Positions 42,464-51,124 of a stretch of 64,000 bases of DNA are shown piece after piece. Origin of the DNA: Pontibacter korlensis (GTDB lineage: Bacteria > Bacteroidota > Bacteroidia > Cytophagales > Hymenobacteraceae); the NCBI RefSeq assembly GCF_000973725.1, contig NZ_CP009621.1:4705001-4769000 (forward strand), given 5' to 3'. The notes under the pieces were generated by a model. The model saw nothing but the letters and a program-made list of their open reading frames with translations, was not told the DNA's origin and did not search any database. The position numbers and the translations under genes are program-made. Position 1 is the first letter of the stretch. Every line of letters starts with the position of its first letter.

Positions 42464-43690
42464 TGACTGGAGGCTTCTTAGTGGGCCGCATCACTGAAAT
42501 GTTTACATTTGATGATCATGGAAAAAAGAGAGTATGACGCCTCCTTCAAACGGATGGCCATCGACCTGACCTATGCCAGGGGATCAGTAAAAGAGGTAGC
42601 TTTGGAACTGGGCATTGATCCTGGTCGGCTGAGCAAATGGCGCCAGAAGGAAGGTACCCCCGTACGCTTTGCCGAAGGTTTGACAGAGGAGCAAAAGGAG
42701 ATCAAGCGGCTACAGAAGGAACTGAAGGAGGCGCAGCTGGAGCGTGATATCCTAAAAAAGGCCATCAGCATCTTCTGGAAAGGGAGACGGGCGGTATTCG
42801 GATTCATAAAAGAGCACCGAAACCAGTATCCCGTTGAGAAGATGTGCAGCGTGCTGAAGGTGGGCGTCAGCGGGTTTTATTATTGGCTTAAACACCCCAG
42901 AGCCAACGGGCGCTCAAGGAGGCGCAACTGGTGGGGCACATCCGGCAGGTACATGCCCAGAGCAAGGGCCGCTACGGCAGCCCCAGGATCAGTTTTGAGC
43001 TAAAGGAGCAGGGCATCAAAGCCTCCCGTCCCCGCATCGCCAGGCTGATGCAAAAACATCAGATTCAGAGCATTGTACGGATAAAACACCGGGTCAACAC
43101 CACCGACTCCAACCATAGCCTCACCCTGGCAGAAAACCACCTGAACCGGGATTTTACCGCAGCCAGACCGGGCCAGAAGTGGGTGTCGGATCTAACCTAC
43201 ATCAAAACTGAAGAGGGCTGGATCTACCTAACCGCAGTGCTCGATCTGGCCGACCGAAAGGTGGTGGGCTGGGCTTTGAGTGAGACCATGGAGGCGGAAG
43301 CGACTACGGTGGCTGCCTTCCGGATGGCGCTGAGCAACAAGGCCTTGAGCGGGGGCTTGCTCTTCCACTCTGACCGGGGCGCGGGAGTACGCCTGTCGTG
43401 CCTTTAGAGAGCAGCTGGAGGGAATGCCCGTGCTGCAGAGCATGAGCCGCAAGGGCAACTGCTCTCGACAACGCGGTAGCTGAGAGCTTCTTTAAAACCA
43501 TGAAGACCGAAATGGTTTACCACCACAAGTTCACCACCAGGCAAGAGGCCAGGCTGGCCGTGTTCGAGTACATCGAGGGCTTCTATAACCGGAAGCGAAG
43601 GCACTCAGCACTAGGGTACCTGACCCCGTGCCAGGTCGAAGAAGAATTATACCAACAAAAGAGCGCTGCCTGAGAAAAAGCCTCCAGTAA
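42464..43690 (+). mobile_element. Second IS3-family element, decayed
   Basis: About 1.23 kb bounded by imperfect inverted repeats with the core ACTGGAGGCTTYTT (42464-42480 and 43675-43690). Gene order and motifs are IS3-type but unlike those of the first IS3 in the window, so it is a different lineage. No clear target duplication is visible. Transposase frames are broken at least three times. Confidence 0.82.
42518..43672 (+). pseudogene. IS3-family transposase OrfA/OrfB remnants
   Basis: OrfA is readable: a helix-turn-helix (YDASFKRMAIDLTYARGSVK, then LGIDPGRLSKWRQKEG) followed by a coiled coil (QKEIKRLQKELKEAQLERDI). The frame runs on into the OrfB start (FIKEHRNQYPVEKMCSVL). It shifts near 42897 (to RALKEAQLVGHIRQVHAQSK), again near 43384 after FHSDRG, and again near 43460 after KGNC. 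The integrase core is otherwise recognisable: WVSDLTYIKTEEG (Asp), AVLDLADRKVVGW (Asp) and, after the last shift, the usual ending YNRKRRHSALGYLTP. It cannot make a working enzyme. Confidence 0.85.
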
Positions 43691-43711
43691 AACATTGCAA
43701 TTCCAATTTCG

Positions 43712-44494
43712 TCAAGTCAGTTGATTGATAAACTCCACAGACTTACCTATTACCTGTTCGGGACTTTCTTTGTGGGGTGTATGACCAACATTCGGAATGA
43801 TGAATTTTTCTGCCCTTCCGTTTACCTGACTGATTGTTTGCTCTACTTGATCTAGGGTGCCATACTCATCTGCATCACCCTGTATGAATAAAAGCGGGCA
43901 AATGATACCTGGTAAATAATGCTCAATACTCCAGTCCCTGAAGTCACTTCGTGTCCAGGTTTCTGTCCAGGCTCTGAACATAGTATCTACTTTGTCGCCA
44001 TGGTACTTTGCCAGTCGGTCAGGTAGGTTCGTTGTTTTAAAAGCTTCCATCGCGTCATAAATACCTCTTACTGTTTCGTCCTCCACAAAAATGTGCGCTG
44101 CTTCACATATCACGGCCTTCACTCTTGCTGAAAATTTGCTTGCTGTAATCAAAGCAATGGAGCCACCGTCGCTGTGCCCAAATAAGATGGCATCCTCAAC
44201 AGCTAAGGTAGTGAGCAGTTCATGCAGCACGTCTGCTTCCAATTCCAGATAATTGGTTGGTCTATCAGACGCAGGCATTGCAGCTGACTTGCCATACCCT
44301 AAGCGGTCATAGACCAGCACATTGCATTCTGTTGCCTTGCCAAGCTTGTGTGGCAGGTCTCGCCATAGTTGAGCACAACCTAAGGAGTCGTGCAGAAACA
44401 CAAGGGTCGGGCGGTTCTCATATTCCTTCCGGTAGTTTACATAAATAGCTTTTCCTTGCACATTTATCAAAGTGCTAATGTGATCCGGTATCAT
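43712..44494 (-). CDS. Alpha/beta hydrolase
   Basis: A 260-residue alpha/beta-hydrolase fold enzyme. The oxyanion region is LVFLHDSLGCAQLWRDLP, followed by VLVYDRLGYGKS. The nucleophile elbow is LFGHSDGGSIAL (Ser in G-H-S-D-G), the acid is likely Asp in FIQGDADEYGT, and the His is in IPNVGHTPHKES. Cytoplasmic, no signal peptide, normal length. The substrate is unknown; esters or lactones are typical. It is transcribed towards the IS3 element, which ends 22 bases from its stop. Confidence 0.87.
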   Translation of the reverse strand: MIPDHISTLINVQGKAIYVNYRKEYENRPTLVFLHDSLGCAQLWRDLPHKLGKATECNVLVYDRLGYGKSAAMPASDRPTNYLELEADVLHELLTTLAVEDAILFGHSDGGSIALITASKFSARVKAVICEAAHIFVEDETVRGIYDAMEAFKTTNLPDRLAKYHGDKVDTMFRAWTETWTRSDFRDWSIEHYLPGIICPLLFIQGDADEYGTLDQVEQTISQVNGRAEKFIIPNVGHTPHKESPEQVIGKSVEFINQLT

Positions 44495-44760
44495 AAATGA
44501 CTATAGCTTAAAATGCTTGGGTTATATCCTACTTATTGCTCCTTCCTTAACTTATCTAAGTCTGGATTGATAGGGAGCTGCGAGGCTGAATTTAACATCT
44601 CTAAGGTTTACCTGTGAGCTTCAATAGCGAATTTAAAAAAACATTAGGCCTCTACTGCAAGATATTCCTCCAGCTGAATCATTGTTATCCGCCTAGCATA
44701 TAACGCGTTAAGATTTCAGCCGTTAAATAATTATGTAATGGAACACTAATCATAAAAAGC

Positions 44761-44988
44761 ATGGAAGAAGGAGCAGAAGTATTTTTGGGCTTAGGATTGA
44801 TAGGCCTTGTACTCGGGCTGGTAATTCTAATTCTATACATCTGGAGTATCATATGGGCTTATAGAGACGCAAAAAGAAGAAGAAGACCAGGTATATTGAT
44901 CGCTATTATGGTCGCATTTGTGGCCTGGCCTATAGGTTTGATTATATGGCTTATAATTAGGCCAAGTGTGTTCGAAAGGCCAGTGTAG
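44761..44988 (+). CDS. Small two-helix membrane protein
   Basis: 75 residues. Two hydrophobic segments (about 8-30 and 46-66) flank a very basic loop YRDAKRRRRPGI, as in the N-terminal membrane unit of PLDc_N-type proteins. The basic loop should face the cytoplasm. No catalytic motif. It lies before the regulated membrane cluster but has no operator of its own that I can see. Confidence 0.6.
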   Translation: MEEGAEVFLGLGLIGLVLGLVILILYIWSIIWAYRDAKRRRRPGILIAIMVAFVAWPIGLIIWLIIRPSVFERPV

Positions 44989-45316
44989 TACTTGCTTAAA
45001 ATGTACTGCTGATAATGTAGTTCCTTGGCCTCACGTAGTGAAGCCTTTAGGAGCTGGCATCACTTTCACATACCTTCCTCTTTTGCTTCTTCTTGTTCAG
45101 CAGAAATCTACCCTAAGAGATACATTACAGATTGCACCCCCCTGCCCTACTTTCTTCCGAGGTTAATACAGTAGCTCTTATCTCCTTTTGATTTCTTTGC
45201 CACCGGTTATATCTAAAATCTCAAAGCATACCAACATAATTTACTGTAGCTGCGCCTCATGATCATGGCTCATGAACATTAAGTATTTATTTTGAAAAAT
45301 ATTTCATCCTCATCTC
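44989..45316. other. Intergenic region upstream of the regulated membrane cluster
   Basis: About 330 bases with no supported gene. The short palindromic stretch CATGATCATGGCTCATG near 45260 is visible but unexplained. Confidence 0.45.
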
Positions 45317-45346
45317 TTGACAATTCGTATCTGATTAATAACTTTG
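45317..45346 (+). promoter_or_regulatory. Promoter of the winged-helix regulator operon
   Basis: TTG at 45317-45319 and TAACTTTG at 45339-45346, 19 bases apart, match the Bacteroidota consensus. The -7 box overlaps the operator at 45341, so binding of a repressor would block the polymerase. The predicted leader before the ATG is only about 13 bases. Confidence 0.65.
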
Positions 45347-45357
45347 AAACTCAAAGT
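45341..45357. promoter_or_regulatory. Operator copy 1
   Basis: ACTTTGAAACTCAAAGT is a 6-bp inverted repeat with a 5-base spacer. It extends into TACTTTA, giving 23 bases that match operator copy 2 at all but one position. Confidence 0.65.
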
Positions 45358-45365
45358 ACTTTAAC

Positions 45366-45989
45366 ATGAATCATCAGCAAGACCAACTAGAAGCCCTGCA
45401 CGAGATCCGAAACATTATGGATCGCTCTTCCCGCTTTATTTCACTTAGCGGTCTGTCAGGTTTGTCTGCGGGGGTAACGGCACTTGCCGGTGCTGCTGTG
45501 GTTAAGTGGTACTTTAGCCAACATAACATCAACTACTACAATAATTTGGGCAGCAAATTAAGCCAGGATAATATAGTTTTCATTTTAACTGTAGCGGCCG
45601 CAGTGCTTATACTTGGTTTTTGCGCAGCTCTATACTTTACTGTTCGCAATACCCGCAAAAAAAACCACCGCATTTGGGATAATCAGTCCAGACGTTTGCT
45701 GTTGAACCTGGCTATCCCTTTAGCCACTGGAGGAGCTTTTTGTGCCATACTCATATACCATAACATTCTATATCTTGTGGCACCTGCCATGCTGGTATTT
45801 TATGGTCTGGCGCTGCTTAACGGCAGCAAGTATACCTTAGGAGATATTCGGTACTTGGGCATTTTTGAGGTTATACTAGGTTTGTTCGCCAGCATTTTTG
45901 TTAGTTACGGACTTATTCTCTGGACTGTAGGATTTGGCATGCTGCACATAGTATATGGCGCGCTGGTGTACTTTAAATACGAACGCTAG
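45366..45989 (+). CDS. Multi-pass membrane protein, co-transcribed with the regulator
   Basis: 207 residues. A charged N-terminus (QDQLEALHEIRNIMDRSSRF) is followed by about six hydrophobic segments (LSGLSAGVTALAGAAVV near 30-46; others near 75-95, 115-135, 138-155, 165-190). No transport or enzyme motif. Similar proteins next to a winged-helix regulator recur in Bacteroidota in my recollection, but no function is assigned. The operator sits two bases before its start codon, and the regulator follows eight bases after the stop. Confidence 0.75.
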   Translation: MNHQQDQLEALHEIRNIMDRSSRFISLSGLSGLSAGVTALAGAAVVKWYFSQHNINYYNNLGSKLSQDNIVFILTVAAAVLILGFCAALYFTVRNTRKKNHRIWDNQSRRLLLNLAIPLATGGAFCAILIYHNILYLVAPAMLVFYGLALLNGSKYTLGDIRYLGIFEVILGLFASIFVSYGLILWTVGFGMLHIVYGALVYFKYER

Positions 45990-45996
45990 CAGACCT

Positions 45997-46305
45997 GTGA
46001 AAGAGTATCTTGAAAATATAAACAAAGCCTTCGAAAGTAGGGCACGACTTGGCATTATGTCGGTGCTAATGGTAGAAGACAAGGTTGATTTTAACACCCT
46101 GAAAGAAACTCTGCAACTAACTGACGGCAATTTGGCCAGCCACTTGCGTGCGCTTGAAGATGCAGAATACCTGCGCGTGGAAAAGCAGTTTGTAGGGCGT
46201 AAGCCTAATACATCTTACCACGCTACAGATGCTGGTCGCGAAGCCTTCAAGAACCATCTAGATGCTTTAGAGCAGCTAATTTTAAACAACCGGCAAAACG
46301 GCTAA
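45997..46305 (+). CDS. Winged-helix transcriptional regulator
   Basis: 102 residues from a GTG start. A winged helix-turn-helix covers the protein: FESRARLGIMSVLMVEDKVD, then FNTLKETLQLTDGNLASHLR (recognition helix with NLASHLRALE), then a wing with LRVEKQFVGRKPNTSYHATD and a final dimerisation helix. This is the MarR/ArsR-related HTH_34 type, acting as a dimer, which fits the palindromic operators at 45341 and 46321. The GTG lies eight bases after the preceding gene. A longer frame starting with ATG at 45955 would overlap that gene by 35 bases and adds residues (MARWCTLNTNAS) that look non-native. It probably represses its own operon and the next; ligand unknown. Confidence 0.85.
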   Translation: MKEYLENINKAFESRARLGIMSVLMVEDKVDFNTLKETLQLTDGNLASHLRALEDAEYLRVEKQFVGRKPNTSYHATDAGREAFKNHLDALEQLILNNRQNG

Positions 46306-46318
46306 TTTTTTTGTGGTT

Positions 46319-46339
46319 GTACTTTGAAACACAAAGTAC
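46319..46339. promoter_or_regulatory. Operator copy 2
   Basis: GTACTTTGAAACACAAAGTAC is a perfect 8-bp inverted repeat with a 5-base spacer. With the following TTTA it matches operator copy 1 except for one base in the spacer. It lies 40 bases before the next gene and overlaps a -7-like TACTTTG. Confidence 0.65.
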
Positions 46340-46378
46340 TTTATTAAACAATCAAATCATCATCAACATCCAAAAACT

Positions 46379-46708
46379 ATGACTAAACAAAATGAATTTC
46401 TGCACTACTTAAACCCGAAAATCCTGAGCAAACGAGCTATGACAGGTGCAGGCATTGCTTTGGTACTGCTTGCTATTTTTCTATCAGGAGGCGGGGACTT
46501 CAACTTAGGTTATTGGGTGCTCCTGCCCATAACAACAGTTTCTGTTGGTGGTGCTTTGGGTGGTATTATATACTCCCTGATGGATCATCTGCGGAACCAG
46601 GGCCGTTGGAAAGTGGCAGTAGCTAATAGTCTCAGCCTACTGCTGTACATCGTGTCGGTTTGGCTAAGTCTGGTTGCAGCACTAAATGTGACGGGGCACT
46701 GGGATTAA
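46379..46708 (+). CDS. Small multi-pass membrane protein
   Basis: 109 residues with three hydrophobic segments (about 22-37, 47-66, 83-105) and a conserved-looking C-terminus ALNVTGHWD. It resembles a group of about 110-residue proteins that are sometimes labelled KefB in databases, though they lack any KefB transport domain; I would not use that name. First gene after operator copy 2 and probably head of an operon reaching to 48978. Confidence 0.65.
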   Translation: MTKQNEFLHYLNPKILSKRAMTGAGIALVLLAIFLSGGGDFNLGYWVLLPITTVSVGGALGGIIYSLMDHLRNQGRWKVAVANSLSLLLYIVSVWLSLVAALNVTGHWD

Positions 46709-46751
46709 CAAATAATACTATAAACTTCAAAAGATAAAACCTTTTAGTGTT

Positions 46752-47993
46752 ATGCGAGTCGACATACTTTCGAACATAAACAACCCTGGGCAACTTGAGA
46801 GGTTGTACCGGGCAAATAAGGCTAACTTCAAACAGGAATTCAGCAGCGTGTATCCTCAGCTTAGCGGAAATATACTCGCTGACTTTTGGTACGAAAGGCT
46901 TAACTACGAATCTGATGCTATCTCCTGGGGATCCAGAAAAGAGCTTCTGTTTATTGCAATCGCATCTTTGTTGGCTGGATTGATTGCAAAGTTACCCGCT
47001 ATGTTCCCTATTAGCGAAGACTTCTTTTATCCGCGCAATATCGGTTTCATCGTGTTCCCATTCTTAGCAGCATATTTCGCCTGGAAAAACAAATTGCCAA
47101 CTGACAAGCAAGGTCTTCTTACTGGAGCCTTAGTTGTTTGCCTGATCTATATCAACTCGCTGCCAAACAATAATACAAGTGATACCCTCCTGTTGGCATG
47201 CATTCACCTGCCACTACTGCTGTGGGTTATACTCGGAATTTCTTTTGCGGGTGATGAACTCAGCAACTATAAAAAGCGCCTCGGCTTTTTACAATTCAAT
47301 GGCGACCTGGCGGTAATGTCTGCCATGTTTGTAATTGCCGGAGTAATAATGACAGGTATCACTATCGGGCTATTTGCATTGATCGGTTTTCACATTGAGG
47401 AGTTTTATTTTGAGTATGTAGTGGCTTTCGGGCTACCTGCCGTGCCTATCGTAGCAACTTATCTTACACAAACTAATCCGCATCTGGTAAATAAAGTATC
47501 GCCGGTTATTGCTAAACTATTCAGCCCGCTGGTTTTGGTAATGCTTATTATCTACCTGGGTGCCATTGTTTACTCCGGCAAAGACCCCTACAACGACAGA
47601 GAATTCCTGTTACTTTATAACGTGCTTTTGATCGGGGTTATGGCCTTGATTTTCTTTTCCGTTGCCGAAAGTTCTACCAAAGCAAAGGATACGATAGGAG
47701 TTTGGGTACTGCTATTACTTTCTGTAGTTACAGTGGTAGTAAACAGTATTGCGCTTTCGGCAATCTCATTTAGAATTTCCGAGTGGGGTATCACACCCAA
47801 CAGATTGGCTGTGCTTGGCGGCAATGTCCTGATGCTGATTCATCTCCTGATTGTGACTGTGATGTTATTTAAAACAACAAAGAAAGCTGCTATAACCGAA
47901 GTAGGTCGATCCATCGTGCTTTACATTCCTGTATACTTCGTCTGGGCAGCTGTGGTGGTTTTTCTCTTCCCGCTGCTCTTCGGCTTTAGATAA
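46752..47993 (+). CDS. DUF4153-type multi-pass membrane protein
   Basis: 413 residues with about eleven hydrophobic segments. The soluble N-terminus (LSNINNPGQLERLYRANKAN) is followed by alternating membrane helices and short loops, including FAWKNKLPTDKQGLLTGALV and IYLGAIVYSGKDPYNDREFL, the kind of loop seen in DUF4153 proteins. No catalytic or transport motif is known for the family. It lies 43 bases after the preceding gene in the regulated cluster and is the largest member. Confidence 0.75.
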   Translation: MRVDILSNINNPGQLERLYRANKANFKQEFSSVYPQLSGNILADFWYERLNYESDAISWGSRKELLFIAIASLLAGLIAKLPAMFPISEDFFYPRNIGFIVFPFLAAYFAWKNKLPTDKQGLLTGALVVCLIYINSLPNNNTSDTLLLACIHLPLLLWVILGISFAGDELSNYKKRLGFLQFNGDLAVMSAMFVIAGVIMTGITIGLFALIGFHIEEFYFEYVVAFGLPAVPIVATYLTQTNPHLVNKVSPVIAKLFSPLVLVMLIIYLGAIVYSGKDPYNDREFLLLYNVLLIGVMALIFFSVAESSTKAKDTIGVWVLLLLSVVTVVVNSIALSAISFRISEWGITPNRLAVLGGNVLMLIHLLIVTVMLFKTTKKAAITEVGRSIVLYIPVYFVWAAVVVFLFPLLFGFR

Positions 47994-48076
47994 GGTTAAA
48001 CTTCTTTCAGGAAAGGTGAAGCACAAGCTTACAGATAATGAAACATCAAAAATTCATAAAATAAGGAGACATCATC

Positions 48077-48370
48077 ATGAATAAGACATTGAATGCATTG
48101 AGCGTGATCAGCTGGATATTTGGCCTGGCCTTTTGCGCTATCGGTTTTGTAAATACGTTCTGGGGAAACGATCCCGGCTTTGGAATTTTTATTCTTCTTC
48201 TTTCTCTCGTCTACTTTCTTCCGGTAAATGAGCTACTCATGAACAGGTTCGGTTTCTCTATCCCCAAAATGAGAATAGTAAAAATCCTGTTGGGCATATT
48301 TTCCCTATGGGCTGCGCTGGGCGTGGGTGAACTGTTCGATAAGATCGAGCTGATGCTGAACAGTTTTTAA
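48077..48370 (+). CDS. Small membrane protein, paralogue of the one at 48712
   Basis: 97 residues with three hydrophobic segments. The core LLLSLVYFLPVNELLMNRFG followed by FSIPKMRIVKILLGIF is repeated with changes in the protein encoded at 48712 (RFGFSIP is identical). The two therefore arose by tandem duplication with another small gene between them. Function unknown. Confidence 0.65.
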   Translation: MNKTLNALSVISWIFGLAFCAIGFVNTFWGNDPGFGIFILLLSLVYFLPVNELLMNRFGFSIPKMRIVKILLGIFSLWAALGVGELFDKIELMLNSF

Positions 48371-48416
48371 TAGCTTAGATAGCTTTATACCTAAACCATC
48401 ATAAATAATTGAAACT

Positions 48417-48707
48417 ATGATTACACAGAACAAAAGGCTTATCGGCATTGTGCTCTCAGTAGCGCTTCTATTACTTGTACCCCTTGTAGCAATGCAGTTT
48501 ACAGATGAAGTATACTGGACACTGTTCGACTTCGTGCTCGCAGGTATTCTGTTACTCGGTGCCGGCCTCTTATGTGAGTTGGTGTTGCGGAAGGTTAAGC
48601 ATCAGGACAACGGACTCGCCATTATTGCAGTTATTCTGGCAGTGCTCTTCCTTATTTGGGTAGAACTTGCAGTTGGCATCTTCGGGACACCATTCGCAGG
48701 AAGCTAA
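48417..48707 (+). CDS. Small three-helix membrane protein
   Basis: 96 residues, three hydrophobic segments (about 8-24, 36-53, 63-85), short loops and a single charged turn LVLRKVKHQDNG. It ends four bases before the next start, indicating tight coupling in the operon. No family recognised. Confidence 0.65.
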   Translation: MITQNKRLIGIVLSVALLLLVPLVAMQFTDEVYWTLFDFVLAGILLLGAGLLCELVLRKVKHQDNGLAIIAVILAVLFLIWVELAVGIFGTPFAGS

Positions 48708-48711
48708 AGCT

Positions 48712-48978
48712 ATGAGAGAAAAGGTTATACCATTACAAATGGTGGGCTGGATACTGGGTATCGTAGTGTTGGCAATCGGTATTCTTAATTTGTTTCTGGT
48801 GCACCCTGTACCGGGAGTCGTTTTCCTGCTTCTTTCTGCGCTGTATGCTCCCTATACAGATACATTGCTCAAAGTCAGATTCGGCTTCTCGATTCCGCTA
48901 GTAGTAAAGATTTTCTTAGGCTTAGCCATTATCTGGTTCACGTTAGGTGTAAGTGACCTGGGAGATATGATAGATTGA
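48712..48978 (+). CDS. Small membrane protein, paralogue of the one at 48077
   Basis: 88 residues with three hydrophobic segments. Shares the RFGFSIP motif, a KIFLGLAIIWFTLGV helix and a final acidic end (SDLGDMID) with the 48077 protein. The longer frame begins 45 bases upstream inside the preceding gene; the ATG at 48712, four bases after that gene's stop, is better. Last gene of the cluster. Confidence 0.65.
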   Translation: MREKVIPLQMVGWILGIVVLAIGILNLFLVHPVPGVVFLLLSALYAPYTDTLLKVRFGFSIPLVVKIFLGLAIIWFTLGVSDLGDMID

Positions 48979-49662
48979 TCAGGCTGTCACCATTCGATGA
49001 CAAAAGCTGCTTCAGCCTTTGCAGAGCCACAAAAGCTTTACCAAGGCTTGAGGGGGAACAACGTCATTGAAGCTTTTGCCTCTAGCTCAAGGTGTCAGTG
49101 TTAAAATTCATTTTCTGCCTTTAAACTTTGTATTCCAAAACACTTTTAAACATTAATCACACCTACTTCGATCATAATCCAGCAGGGCAAAGGAAACCGG
49201 AAACAGACAACCACATAAACTTGGATAAAGTATAGCGCTCACCATCTTTATTCCGCATCCTATAAGCAGGTGTAGTACGGTATGCATTGGTGTAGAAGTT
49301 CTGAAGCTCCAATGAGGGCCTCAGAACAAGACTTAAGCTTACATTTGTTGTTATTTAGTTAAAGCCTTCGGTTCTGCCGGGGCTTTTTTGTGTGAATAAC
49401 TTTCCAGCTGTTTAAAAACATTAAACACCAGGCGAAAAGCTTTCTGATGCAATACTATACTTCTAGGCTGAAGCAATAACTAGCTTGCTGCTATCTACTT
49501 AGGTTTGTATTGCTTTATCAAGAATAGGGAAGTAAACTTGTAACCCGGGTTGTATGAAATTGTACTAAAACAGAGGTACACTCCCATCCTTTCACATCCA
49601 CAACATAAAGGCATTCCCAGTAGGAGATCAACGCTAAAACTCCGCTTTTACAAAAAATATCC
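48979..49662. other. Long intergenic region with an orphan terminator
   Basis: 684 bases without a supported gene. A terminator-like hairpin, AAAGCCttCGG with CCGgGGCTTTTTT, lies at 49361-49388 on the plus strand, about 380 bases after the last gene. It could end the operon's long 3' UTR or a separate small RNA. Confidence 0.5.
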
Positions 49663-49830
49663 CTAATCGAGAAGATAGCTGCCCACCGTAGAAGCCAGTA
49701 CTACGACGGCATATAAAATCAGAAACCACTTGAAGAGTTTTTTTCTGCCAACTGTACTTTTAAGCCATGGGTAAAACAGGTAATAAAGAAATACCAGGGC
49801 AACAGACAATAAAATGAAAGCTTTCAACAT
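49663..49830 (-). CDS. Small two-helix membrane protein
   Basis: 55 residues from the preferred ATG (a longer frame of 70 adds a polar start). Two hydrophobic segments (about 2-18 and 33-52) flank a basic loop STVGRKKLFKW. No family recognised. Divergent from the antiporter gene. Confidence 0.5.
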   Translation of the reverse strand: MLKAFILLSVALVFLYYLFYPWLKSTVGRKKLFKWFLILYAVVVLASTVGSYLLD

Positions 49831-49950
49831 ACTTGTAACTCCGTACTGCAGTTCATGGTGACGCTGCACTGGCAAATAAGTTAATGCCAGGTAGAATTCC
49901 TATTTACGTGCGCACAATCGTTTAAGAACCATATTACTGTATCTTGCTAC

Positions 49951-50904
49951 ATGATAGATTTACTTTTACTCTTAGCTGGCTTTGTTGCCCTCATTTTTGG
50001 TGCTGATAAACTGGTAGATGGTGCCTCCAGCCTTGCCTCAAGACTAGGTGTGCCTAACATAGTTATTGGCTTAACAATAGTTGCTTTTGGCACTTCAGCC
50101 CCTGAGTTGGTCGTCAATATTTTTGCCGCTTATAGCAACAGCACCGAAATGGTGCTTGGAAACGTGCTAGGCAGTAACATTTTCAATGTATTAGGTATAC
50201 TTGGTATTTCTGCCTTGATTTACCCGCTAGCTGTAAAGAACAACACTACTTGGCTAGAGGTGCCGTTAAGTCTGTTAGCAGCAGTAGCGGTACTTGTTTT
50301 TGCCAGCGACACATTGTTAGACAGCGCAGCCAGCAACATCATATCCAGAGCAGATGGTATTACCTTGTTACTGTTCTTCTGCATCTTCTTGGTTTATAAC
50401 ATTACACTGGCAGTTGGTAGCAAAAATGAGGAAGAGACGCCTACAGAGCATTACTCCTATACTAAAGCCATTCTTTTCATTGTACTTGGTCTTGCGGGTC
50501 TTGTAATTGGCGGTAGGCTGATTGTTACAAGTGCCGTAAGTATAGCCCAGTTGCTGGGTCTGTCGGAGCGCGTGATTGGTTTAACTGTCGTTTCTATCGG
50601 CACTTCTCTGCCAGAGCTGGCAACCTCTGTGGTGGCAGTTCGGAAGCGGAACGTAGATATAGCCATTGGCAACGTAGTAGGCTCAAACCTCTTCAACATC
50701 TTCTTTATTCTAGGCTTATCAACTGTCGTTACTCCGCTAGCTGTAAACCCAGGTTCACTTACAGATATGCTTGTTAACGTTGTCTCAGGTCTGCTGCTCT
50801 TCATCTTTATCTTCACAGGCAGAGGCAGGCAGTTGGCGCGCTGGGAAGGTGGCGTGTTTCTGGCCCTATATGTTGCTTACTTAGTCCTGTTGATTTCACA
50901 ATAA
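49951..50904 (+). CDS. Calcium/sodium antiporter (CaCA family, YrbG-like)
   Basis: 317 residues and about ten membrane helices in two inverted halves. Each half contains the alpha-repeat that forms the ion site: GLTIVAFGTSAPELVVNI (about residues 44-61) and GLTVVSIGTSLPELATSV (about 209-226), each with the conserved Glu in PEL. The loops GNVLGSNIFNVLGILG and GNVVGSNLFNIFFILG also mirror each other. Exchanges Ca2+ for Na+ or H+ across the inner membrane. Length is normal for the bacterial branch. Single gene with its own terminator. Confidence 0.93.
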   Translation: MIDLLLLLAGFVALIFGADKLVDGASSLASRLGVPNIVIGLTIVAFGTSAPELVVNIFAAYSNSTEMVLGNVLGSNIFNVLGILGISALIYPLAVKNNTTWLEVPLSLLAAVAVLVFASDTLLDSAASNIISRADGITLLLFFCIFLVYNITLAVGSKNEEETPTEHYSYTKAILFIVLGLAGLVIGGRLIVTSAVSIAQLLGLSERVIGLTVVSIGTSLPELATSVVAVRKRNVDIAIGNVVGSNLFNIFFILGLSTVVTPLAVNPGSLTDMLVNVVSGLLLFIFIFTGRGRQLARWEGGVFLALYVAYLVLLISQ

Positions 50905-51053
50905 AAGTAAGTAGTCAGGCTCGGCATCAGGAAATAATTCGTTTGTTAGTACTACAGATAACGCAGTATCAGGCCTTGGCTTTGACACTTGGCTGATCTT
51001 ATTGAGCTAATCCGGCTGCATAATATTTCATATGAGTTGAACAACCACTACAA

Positions 51054-51083
51054 AAAAGCCCGGAACAAATGCTCCGGGCTTTT
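51054..51083. terminator. Terminator between convergent genes
   Basis: AAAAGCCCGGA and its complement TCCGGGCTTTT around an eight-base loop; works in both directions. Confidence 0.85.
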
Positions 51084-51124
51084 CACAAACAGCTAGTTAC
51101 TTATATTTTTCTGACTGACCTGGC

